Source: CAYSDH01 sp964429805 (GTDB lineage Bacteria > Bacteroidota > Bacteroidia > Flavobacteriales_D > JABDKJ01). Taken from it: a DNA stretch of 46,771 nucleotides. The DNA lies in assembly GCA_964429805.1 (NCBI GenBank), contig CAYSDH010000021.1, positions 1 to 46,771 on the forward strand. The letters are read 5' to 3'. Under the pieces are notes generated by a model that did not search any database, was not told the origin of the DNA, and was given only the letters and a program-made list of their open reading frames with translations. Position numbers and translations under genes: made by a program. Positions 34,762 to 44,856 of this stretch are shown piece after piece; the stretch's first letter is position 1, and every line of letters begins with the position of its first letter.

Positions 34762-36054
34762 CTACTGCTCGGCTAGTTCATAGCCAATGTCTTTTCTATA
34801 AAAACTATTGTCAAAAGAGATTTTTTCCAAATTGGAATACGATTTCTCTAATGCGCCCGTCAACGACTCATCGACTGTTGTTACGGTGAGCACTCGTCCA
34901 CCATTCGTAACTATTTGACCTTCTCTTACTGCAGTTCCTGCATGAAATGCGAAGCTGTCAGCGCTCACTTGGTCTAGGCCCTTTATCACTTTACCTTTTT
35001 CATATGACTTGGGGTATCCGCCAGACACCATCATAACCGTGCACGAATGTTTGGTTGAGATGTCCATTTTTTCATCCTTCAACTGTCCATGTCCAATTGC
35101 ATGAAAATGAGCGAGTAAATCTGATTGGATTCTCGGCAGCACAGCTTCGGTCTCAGGGTCACCCATTCTGACGTTGTATTCAATAACAAAAGGCTCGTCA
35201 CCGACCCTCATCAGACCAATAAACAGAAAGCCGACATAATCAATGCCCTCTTTTTGTAGGCCATGGATACTTCGGTCAATTATTTTTTCTTTCACTTTGG
35301 CCATGAACTCTTCATCTGCAGCTGGAGCAGGAGATAGCGCTCCCATGCCCCCGGTGTTAAGCCCAGTGTCTCCTTCGCCTATGCGTTTGTAATCTTTTGC
35401 AGTCGGTAAAAGGAGGTAGTCCTTTCCGTCAGTTAATATAAAGGCAGACAGTTCGGTACCATCCAGAAACTCTTCAATCACTACTTTTTGTCCGGCACTG
35501 CCAAAGGCACCGCCTACTAGAATCTCCTGCAGTTCTGTTTTAGCTTCATCGATGTCATCAATAATAAGTACGCCTTTGCCTGCAGCCAGACCATCGCATT
35601 TCAGTACATAAGGCGGGCTTAGCGTTTCTAAAAATGTAAGTCCTTCTTGCACATTTTCTGGCCCGAAAGTCTTGTATGCGGCCGTAGGAATATCATGCTT
35701 GAGCATAAACTGCTTAGAGTAATCTTTACTGCCCTCGAGCATTGCCCCGGCCTTTTTGGGGCCAATCACAGTTGTCTTAGTCAGGCGTTCATCAGCCTCT
35801 ATGGCATCATGGATGCCATTGACCAATGGTGCCTCTGGACCAACGATAACGACATCTATGTGCTGTGTGATGCAAAAATCTATGACAGAGTCATTATCAA
35901 GGATGTCCAGTTCTATATTCTTCCCAAAGTCACGAGTTCCTGCATTTCCAGGGGCAATAAATAGCTCTTGTAGTAGCGGGCTTTTTCCAACTGACCATGC
36001 AAGTGCATGTTCCCGCCCTCCTGAGCCTAAGAGTAGCACATTGAGTTTATTCAT
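34762..36054 (-). CDS. purD: Phosphoribosylamine-glycine ligase (GAR synthetase)
   Basis: 430 residues from ATG 36054; the frame also reads six codons further, but MNKLNVLLLGSGGREHALAW is the family start. PurD makes GAR from phosphoribosylamine, glycine and ATP in the second step of purine synthesis. Order: N-domain with GSGGREHALAW and APGNAGT, ATP-grasp region (GPKKAGAMLEGSKDYSKQFM, LKCDGLAAGKGVLI, NTGGMGALSP), the metal/nucleotide part FVIEYNVRMGDPETEAVLPR, and a C-domain with MVSGGYPKSYEKGK. All expected elements are there. It is transcribed away from the giant Ig/HYR gene. Confidence 0.97.
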   Translation of the reverse strand: MNKLNVLLLGSGGREHALAWSVGKSPLLQELFIAPGNAGTRDFGKNIELDILDNDSVIDFCITQHIDVVIVGPEAPLVNGIHDAIEADERLTKTTVIGPKKAGAMLEGSKDYSKQFMLKHDIPTAAYKTFGPENVQEGLTFLETLSPPYVLKCDGLAAGKGVLIIDDIDEAKTELQEILVGGAFGSAGQKVVIEEFLDGTELSAFILTDGKDYLLLPTAKDYKRIGEGDTGLNTGGMGALSPAPAADEEFMAKVKEKIIDRSIHGLQKEGIDYVGFLFIGLMRVGDEPFVIEYNVRMGDPETEAVLPRIQSDLLAHFHAIGHGQLKDEKMDISTKHSCTVMMVSGGYPKSYEKGKVIKGLDQVSADSFAFHAGTAVREGQIVTNGGRVLTVTTVDESLTGALEKSYSNLEKISFDNSFYRKDIGYELAEQ

Positions 36055-36420
36055 GTCGCGAAGATGGTGCAAATGTGCAATCTACAGAGTTTTTTAGGTG
36101 AAAAAGTCTTGAGCCTTTTATTGAGTCACTTTGCTTTTGAGATTCAGGATTAACAAGTTGACGAACGTACAATACACGGCACGTAAAAATTTATTTCTCG
36201 GGCCAAAGGGCGCTGAATTGAAGCTGCGAGGATTAGACGTTAATGCTAACGGATGAATTCTTTTACAATGAAGTAAATGCGAATAACTGGGTGTGGAATA
36301 GCTGGCATCGAATAATAATCACAATTACGTAACTAAAGATCCCAATGTCCGTAAAATAAAGGTCACGGATATATATCCTAAACGATTTAAAAAAGGCTAG
36401 TCGAAGAATCGAAAAGTTGC
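36055..36420. other. Divergent intergenic region, no gene found
   Basis: 366 bases between the starts of purD (minus) and the giant adhesin gene (plus). It is AT-rich, with no ORF of note and no TAnnTTTG box in either direction. The one structure I saw is a perfect 12-base palindrome, ggatatatatcc, at 36367-36378, about 42 bases before the adhesin ATG. It could be an operator or chance. Regulation of both neighbours must lie here. Confidence 0.6.
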
Positions 36421-39400
36421 ATGAATTTACTGACTGAGACTAAATATATATTGAGGCTGTTGTTTTACCTTTTCTGCTTAGTGGGCTTCACGCTCTCTTC
36501 AGTGGATATATTTGGACAGGGTTACACCACTCCCGCTGATTCTGATGGAAATGGAACCCCAGATTATCTTGAGTCTGGCAGTGCACCCACGGTGACTATA
36601 GATGTATCTCCTACAACAGTATGCGCTGGTGATGATGCCATGTTTGCTACTGTGGTGACCGGAAGTGATCTAATCTTTCAATGGTTTGAGAGTACTGATG
36701 GAGGAACAGTCTTCAATGAAATTACCGCTTCGGGTTCTTCTCCAGCTTATTCTGGTTTTAACGATGATACGCTCCACATAGCTGGAGTTCCAGTTTCTTA
36801 TGACGGAAATCTGTATCGCCTTCGCATAATTTCAACTACATACTCTTGTGATACTGTCTATTCGTCAACCGAAGAATTAAGTGTTACAGCCAGTCCTTCG
36901 CCACCAGGTGGGTCTTCTCCGCAGAGTTTTTGTGCTATAGATTCTGAAACTGTGGGAGACCTCACAGTCACTGGAACAGGAATTATCTGGTATACTGCTT
37001 CAACAGGCGGAACTGTTGTCGCGGCATCGACTACGCTAGTTGATGGAACAACTTATTATGCTTCACAAACCGTGTCTGGTTGTGAGAGTGATACGCGATT
37101 AGCAGTAACGGCAAATGTTGCTGATCCTGCCGCGCCAACAGGCAATGCGAGTCAAGATTTTTGTGCTATAGATTCTGAAACAGTCGGAGACCTTGCAGTC
37201 ACTGGTGCAGGAATTATCTGGTACGATGCCTCAACAGGTGGAAGTGTGGTGGCGGCATCAACTGCATTAGTTGATGGAACAACATATTATGCTTCGCAAA
37301 CTGTATCTGGTTGTGAGAGTGATACGCGATTAGCAGTAACGGCAAATGTTGCTGATCCTGNNNNNNNNNNNNNNNNNNNNNNNNNNNNNNNNNNNNNNNN
37401 NNNNNNNNNNNNNNNNNNNNNNNNNNNNNNNNNNNNNNNNNNNNNNNNNNNNNNNNNNNNCCGCACCAACTGGAAGTGCAAATCAAGATTTTTGTGCGCT
37501 CAATGCTCCAACTGTGGCTGACTTATCAGCAGTAGGTACTTCAATCGCATGGTATTCTGCTTCTAGTGGAGGCAGTCCTTTGGACGCTACTGCGGCTTTA
37601 TCTGATGGCACCGTATACTTTGCTTCTCAGACAATCTCTGGATGTGAAAGCGATACGCGATTTGAAGTCCTTGTGTCTTGGACATCTGTTCCAGCTCCAG
37701 GAGTATCTGATCAAACATTCTGTCTTTCGAATTCGCCAACGGTGGCTGATCTGGTTGCCACAGGAACGAACATTCAATGGTACTCGGCCGCAAGTGGTGG
37801 TAGTGCTTTGTCATCATCTGACGCCTTAGTTGACGGTATGTCTTACTTCGCTAGTCAAACGGTTTCTGGTTGCGAAAGCGGCAGAAGTGAGGCAGTCGTA
37901 ACTATAAGTTCAGAATTAACTGTGTCATGCACCGCGCCTTCTGATGTGCCTGTTGATGCAGATTGTGAATACACATTAGTCGACTTAAGTTCAACATTGA
38001 CCATTAACGCCTGTGACGGTTATACCGTAACTCAACTTCCTACCATAGGGTCTGTCCTTGGACTAGGTGATCATACGATTTCTTTTGAGGTGACTGATGG
38101 TGTTTCCACAGCATCATGCGACTATACGCTGACCGTCATTGACAATATTAATCCAGTGGCAGTATGTCAAAATATAACTGTCGCATTAGATGCTTCTGGA
38201 AACGCTACAATATCAGCTTCAGATATCGACAATGGATCATCTGACAATTGCGGCATTGATAATCTTTCTCTTGACATCTCTGCATTTGATTGTTCAGACG
38301 TAGGTGATGTATCGGTAACACTAACGGCTTCTGATGCCGCTGGAAACTCTCACTCTTGCGGAGTAATTGTGACAGTTGAAGATAATTTGGATCCAGTTAT
38401 TTCTGTATGTCCGAGTATTACCACAGCACAACTTAACTCTGACTGTCAATATGTGATGCCTGACTTGACCGCTATATTATCAGCAACAGATAACTGCACG
38501 GCCGCTTCAAGTTTGACTGTTACTCAAACACCGGCACCAGGATCAGTCATTAATGGAGAAGGGTCTCACACCTTAGAGTTTGAGGTGGAAGATGAGAATG
38601 GAAATGTAGAAATATGTTCTAGTTCATTCGTCACATTTGATGGTCAGACTCCGAACTTTACATGCCCTTATCCAAGTATTGCAGCTTTTGATACTGTGCA
38701 GGTTAGCCTTGATGTAAATTGTGAATTTGTAATTCCTGATTACTGGGATGGTGTGACTGCTACAGACAACTGTACAGACCCACTGGATATGATTTATACT
38801 CAAACCATCGCTCCTGGAACAGCGCTCACTGGTGCTGGAACGTTTCACATGATACAGGTGAGAGCTCAAGATGAATCTTCAAATGTACAGGCATGTGCAT
38901 GGTACTTTGAGTTAGTTGATGATTCTGATCCTATAATTACTACTTGCCCATCTGACGCCAATGTTACGGCAAATGCCGACTGTGAATATGTGATGACAGA
39001 CTATGTAGGTGCGGTCGTGGCTAGTGATAATTGTACAGCTTCTGCTGATCTGATTATTACGCAAGACCCGATTGTCGGAACTGTGTTTACTGGCTCTCAG
39101 TTGGTGATTGTAACGGTTGAAGATGAGGTTGGAAACTCGGCTACTTGTCAATTCACACTTACAATTGAAGACAATGAGGCTCCAATTCCAAACGTGAGTG
39201 CTCTTCCAGACATTACTGCTCAATGTGACACAATACTTACGGCTCCAACGGCCACTGATAACTGCTCTGGCAGCATTACCGCAACTACATCTGATGCCAT
39301 GTCATACTCTACTCAAGGAGTCAATGTGGTAACATGGACCTATACAGATGGAGAAGGGAATTTTGTAGAGCAAACACAAAATGTAACCATAGAGGATACG

Positions 39401-42400
39401 ACAGATCCGGTTGCAGTGTGTCAGACAACTACGCTCAATCTGGGTGGAGGAACTGTAACACTTCTGCCAGCAGATGTAGACGGAGGTAGCACTGACAATT
39501 GTGGAATTTCTTCTATGGCAGTCTCTCCAAATTCATTCTCTGCGGTAGGTACTTATAATGTGACTTTGACAGTCACAGACATAGCCGGAAATACAGGGCA
39601 ATGTAGTGTTGATATTGAGGTAGAAGATACAAGCGCACCTGTTGCGGTTTGTCAGAATATTGACGTGTACCTTGAAGCCACTGGCGCGGTGACCATCACA
39701 GGACTTGACCTAGATGATGGAAGTTTTGACAATGGTAACATAGTCGATTATGAAGCATTACAGACTGATTTTGACTGCTCTCATTTGGGTGCGAATAATG
39801 TAGAGTTAGTAGTAACAGATGACGCTTCTCCTACTGCATTGACAGATACTTGCGCGGCTACAGTGACGGTTCATGACACCATCTCTCCAGTAGTATATTG
39901 CCAAGACATAACGATCTATTTAGACTCACTAGGTAATGCATCTCTTGCGGCAGCAGATATCAATGACGGAAGCACAGACAACTGTGGAATAGCGTCTATG
40001 TCAGTCGACATTTCAAACTTTACATGTGATGATTACGGTGATAACACTGTAGAACTTACAGTCTTTGACTCGAGTGGAAATAGCAGTTCATGCTCTGCCA
40101 CAGTGACGGTTGATGATCAGATATTGCCAGTATTAACGTGCCCAAGTCAAATGACGGTGTCTAACGACTCTGGTCAATGTGGAGCGTCTGTAAACTATGT
40201 ACCTCCAAGTGTCTGGGATAACTGTAGTAACTCACTAGAGGCGACCATTACTGATACTGATCAAGAGCCAGGAGACTTTTTCCCTGTTGGTGTCAATTGG
40301 ATAACATACTATGCCACAGACCCAAATAACGGGCTGCTCTCTACATGTACTTTTGCTATTACCGTAGAAGACACTGAAGGTCCGAGTCTGGTCTGCCCGT
40401 CAGACGACACGGTGTCAGCCGATGCAAATTGTGAATTTGAAATTGGAGACTATACAAGTGGTTTAGTGTTTTCTGACAACTGTGACTCCAATGCCGATGT
40501 AGTAGTGACTCAGTCACCATCAGCGGGTACTGCGGTTTCAGGTACACAAGAAGTAACGATCACACTGACGGATAGTGAACTCAACACAACTACGTGCATC
40601 TTTGATGTGATAGTTGATGACACGACCGATCCAACTATTGATGTCTCTACTTGTCCAGGAAATCAGACGGTAGCCTTAAACAGCGATTGTGAGTACATAA
40701 TGGAGGACTTTACAGTTGGTGTCACTGCGACAGATAATTGTAATCTGCCTGCAGATCTTATCATCACGCAGGTTCCTGAACCTGGAACGGTTATGACAGG
40801 TCATGGTGCTGTGACAAACGTAACAGTGTCAGTGAGCGATGGAAATTCGAACGTGTCAACATGCGACTTCTTATTGACAACACTAGATTCAACTCCACCA
40901 AGTATTGATCCAATGAGCTGCCCAAGTGATACCACCGTGAGCTTAAGCGCTAGTTGTGATTATGAGTTGGCAGACTTCACGGGAGCGGTTACTATTACTG
41001 ACAACTGTGCAGATGTGACTTCCCTTTCGGTAACACAAAATCCAGTGCCGGGTACAATCCTTTATGGACACGGTACCATTCAGACAGTGACAATAACTGT
41101 TGATGATGGCTTTGGAAATGAAACGATCTGTGAGTTTGATGTGACAATTGAGGACAGCACTCCTCCGACCATTACTTCATGTCCTTCTAACGATAATGTA
41201 TCGGCTAACTCTTCGTGTGAGTATACCGTAGGAGACTACACAGGCCTAATAACCGTCTCTGATAATTGTGGCGATGCCTCTACTGTTACAATCACGCAGC
41301 TTCCGGCAGATGGTTCTGTAATTAACGGAACAACAACTGTTGTTCTCACAGCAACTGATCAAAACGGTGTCGCTGAGACTTGCTCATTTGACATTATTAT
41401 TGATGACTCTACTGACCCAGTAATTGACGATACATCATGCCCTGATGACTTGAGTGTCAGTCTAGACGATAACTGCGAATACGCCATTTTGGATTATACT
41501 TCTGTACTGACTGTAACAGATAACTGTAGTTCGGATGCTGGTATTACGGTCACTCAAAGTCCACTGCCAGGTACGCTTCTGACGCATCACAATGATTCAG
41601 AATTAATAACACTAACAGCTCAAGATGCAAATGGGAATAGTGCAGAATGCACCTTCACCATTACGGCTGCAGATGATATAGATCCAGAAATTATTTGTCC
41701 TGCAAACATTCAAGTCAATACACCAGAAGGCATGTCTAATGTTGTAGTGACATACACTGAGCCAGTAGGTACTGATAATTGTAGCGGAGCCACAACTGCT
41801 CAAACAGACACGACCATGTTGACTTCGGGTAGTCCATTCCCAGTCGGAACAACGACTCTAGAATACACGGTTACTGATGCAGCAGGAAACGCGATTACAT
41901 GTAGCTTTAATGTCACAGTAATTGATAATAACGGCCCGGTTATAGATTGCCCAGACTCGGCATTCGAATTTGATGCGCCTCCAGGTGATTGTGACTCTGG
42001 CACTCCGGTGTCGTTACCAATTCCTAATGCGACTGACAACACGGGTATTGCTAGTCTAATTAATGACTATACAGGCAGTGGTGACGCAAGTGCTGTCTAT
42101 CCATTAGGTCAAACTCTGGTGACATGGACAGCAACAGATTTAAGTGGAAATGACACGACATGTGTGTACGTGGTTGTCATAAACGACATCACTAATCCTG
42201 AAGAGCTGGTCTGTCCAAATGATACTGTAATTGACGCGACTGCTGACGAATGTGGTATTGACTCATCACTTGTTCAATTGACTCCGCCAACTGCCACAGA
42301 TGCCTGTAGCCCTATTGTAATTTCAAATGATGCTCCAGCATACTATCCTGTGGGCGAAACAACAGTGACTTGGGTAATTGCCGATACGTCTGGTAATTCG

Positions 42401-44728
42401 CTCAACTGTATTCAGCTCGTGACTATTGAAGACTCGCAGGCTCCAGAATTGGTGACATGTCAAGATGATATTACTGTCAATGCAGAAGACGGCTTATGTG
42501 GTGCAGCTGTGACATACAGCATGCCTACGAGTACAGATAATTGTGGACCAACTACCTGTGCACTTCAGCAGGGTTTAGCAAGTGGTTCATTGTTCCCAGT
42601 AGGAACAACTACAGTGGAGATAGAATGCACTGACCAATATGGAAATGAAACGGTCTGTTCATTTGATGTAACTGTTGTTGATACACAGTTGCCAGTTGTA
42701 GACTGGGCCAATGATGTGAGCTATGAGCAGGTGTCAGGAACATGTAATTCTGTAGTGACATTTACACTCCCAACTGCGAGTGACAATTGTCCAGGTGCAA
42801 CGATTACTCAAACTACAGGAAGCCTTACATCTGGAGACACTTTTGCGCCAGGCATAACGACTATTTGTTATACAGCGGTTGACCAAAGTGGTAACGAAAC
42901 AGAACTCTGTTTTGATGTGGAGATTACTGACATAGAAGAGCCTGTGCTGACCTCTTGTCCTGAAGACGTAATGCAAATTACTGATGCGGGTCTGTGTGCA
43001 GCGGCAGTAATTATGGAGCAGCCAGTGGCAATAGATAATTGCGGAAATGTGAATTTCTCAAATAGCTTTAACGGAACAGCTGACGCGTCAGATACATACC
43101 CCATAGGAGAGACGATAGTATTCTGGACTATTTCAGACGATGCCGGAAACTCCATTTCATCATGTGAAGTGATTGTTACGGTCACTGATGAAGAGGCTCC
43201 TCAAATAGTGTGTCCTGCTGATGCTACGGTCATAGCAAATGCAGAGTCATGTGAGGCGACCGTGACAGTTCCTCTGGCGAGTGCCTCAGACAACTGTACA
43301 GTTGACAGTATCTGGAACTCACATAATAATACAGCAGATGCCTCAGGAACTTACCCATTAGGTGATACAGAAATTGTCTGGTATGCGGTTGATGTAGAGG
43401 GTAATGTTGATTCATGTGCCATGACTGTCACTGTTGATACACCTTATGCGCCAATAATAAGCTGTACGAATGACACCATCGTCAGTTCAAGCATTACTCA
43501 GTGTGGAGCAGACTTAGTGCTCGAGTCCGTTGTTGCGACTTTACCATGTAGTATAGTGAGCATAGAAAATGACGTAAACAATACAGATGATGCAAGTGGC
43601 TTCTATGAGGTCGGTACTACTATTGTGCAGTGGACAGTGACAGATATATCTGGTTTCGAATCTACGTGTACACATTCTGTAACAGTCATTGACAATATAG
43701 ATCCAGAGATATCTTGTCCAGCGGATCAGACGGTAAATAATAGCCCAGGTATGTGTGGAGCAGTAGTTTCATATGACGCGCCAATGGTTTCTGATAATTG
43801 TGAGATTGCTTCGCTTCAGCTTGTCTCTGGACTGGCCAGCGGATCAGAATTCCCGATAGGTGATACGTTTATAGAATATGAGGTTGTTGACGCTTCGGAC
43901 AATTCAAATTCATGTAGCTATACTATCTCTGTGATAGACATCGAGGCTCCAGTAATACTCTGTCCTGAAGATGTGGTGAGCTTAGACTCGCTGGTATCAT
44001 TTGATTACCCAATAGCTACTGACAACTGTTATGCAGAGATGATATTGACTAGTCCTATTGATAGTGGCGAGGTATTCCCACATGGTAATAGCGAAGTGTG
44101 TTTCCAGGCTTCTGATGCCTTTGGAAATACTGATGAGTGCTGCTTCAATGTGCTTGTAAATCAACCACCTGTGGCGATTAATGATTCCTTGCTTGTCTTT
44201 GAGTCTGATGCGGTGTATACCATAGACCTGCTTGACAATGACTTTGATCCTGATGGAGATTCAATATTCGTGGTGTCTTATGACCCAGGAGTAGGCCAAG
44301 TGGTTGTGGATTCTGACGGAGATTTGATTTATGATATTCCTGATAATTTCTGTGGAGTAGATTCAGTGCTTTATATAATATCTGATATATATGGTGGTCT
44401 AGATACGGCCTGGGCCTTTATCGAGGTGGAGTGTAATCCTGTGGTGTTTGTTCCAGAAGGATTCTCACCTAATGGAGATGGAGTAAATGATCAGCTAGTA
44501 ATATTAGGTCTGCGCCTTTATCCTAAGAACGAGTTATCTGTCTTTAACAGATGGGGTCATGAAGTCTATCGTCAAGAGAGTTATAACAATGACTGGAATG
44601 GTCGCTCGCAGTCTAGTTTGACTCTAGGTACTAATAATCCATTGCCGCGTGGCACATATTATTATGTCCTCGACTTAGGAAATGGGTCTCTTCCTATGAG
44701 AGGATTCCTATATATCAACGACTTCTAA
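36421..44728 (+). CDS. Giant secreted Ig_7/HYR-repeat adhesin-like protein with CHU_C-type T9SS C-terminus, interrupted by a scaffold gap
   Basis: One gene of about 2,735 residues if the gap is closed at zero length. The signal peptide (about 1-36, hydrophobic LRLLFYLFCLVGFTLSSVDI) leads to a short DSDGNGTPDYLE calcium-like loop, an Ig-like module, then four 77-residue Ig_7-like units (FCAIDSETVGDL...GIIWY...GTTYYASQTVSGCES). About 25 HYR-type modules follow (37925-44160), each beginning like D..DPVIxxCP and holding a DNC motif. A cadherin-like domain with LDNDFDPDGDSIFVV comes next, and the end is a gliding-type sorting domain (FSPNGDGVNDQLVI, LSVFNRWGHEVY, RGTYYYVLDL). The gap shifts the apparent frame because 100 is not a multiple of three; real closure at a multiple of 231 restores it. 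The likely role is surface adhesion, by inference from the modules. Confidence 0.88.
36904..37916 (+). repeat. Four tandem 231-bp (77-residue) Ig_7-like coding repeats spanning the gap
   Basis: The phrase tgtgctatag/tgtgcgct starts at 36931, 37162 and 37493. The first two are 231 bases apart, and the third is also 231 apart once the 100 N are removed. The first two units are nearly identical at base level, with strings like agcagtaacggcaaatgttg recurring unchanged; units 3 and 4 have diverged. This near-identity explains the assembly break. Confidence 0.88.
37361..37460. other. Scaffold gap (100 N) inside the giant repeat gene
   Basis: The left side ends gctgatcctg and the right side begins ccgcaccaac. 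Joining them directly reads Ala-Asp-Pro-Ala-Ala-Pro-Thr-Gly, the same junction as between the two preceding repeats. The real gap length should thus be zero or a whole number of 231-base units. Confidence 0.95.
37925..44160 (+). repeat. Array of about 25 HYR-type protein modules
   Basis: Counted by hand from the recurring starts (for example DNINPVAVCQ, DNLDPVISVCP, DDSDPIITTCP, DTEGPSLVCP, DSTPPTITSCP, DIEAPVILCP). Modules average about 83 residues and usually end in TV.D or TI.D before the next start. Their DNA is much more diverged than the Ig_7 units upstream, so this is an old array. Confidence 0.8.
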
Positions 44729-44856
44729 GCACTTCAGCTTCCAGCTATACGTGGTGGATTTCATTTGCAATACACCGATATTCTAAGGGTTGAAACCTCT
44801 GAGGTAAGTTTGCGTATACAAGCCTATACCATTAGACCTAATGTAGGTCGATTAGA

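Noticed and set aside
37925..44160. Regular repeats in DNA that could suggest a CRISPR-like or satellite array
   Set aside because: The period is coding, in one frame, with diverged bases but conserved protein motifs; these are HYR modules.
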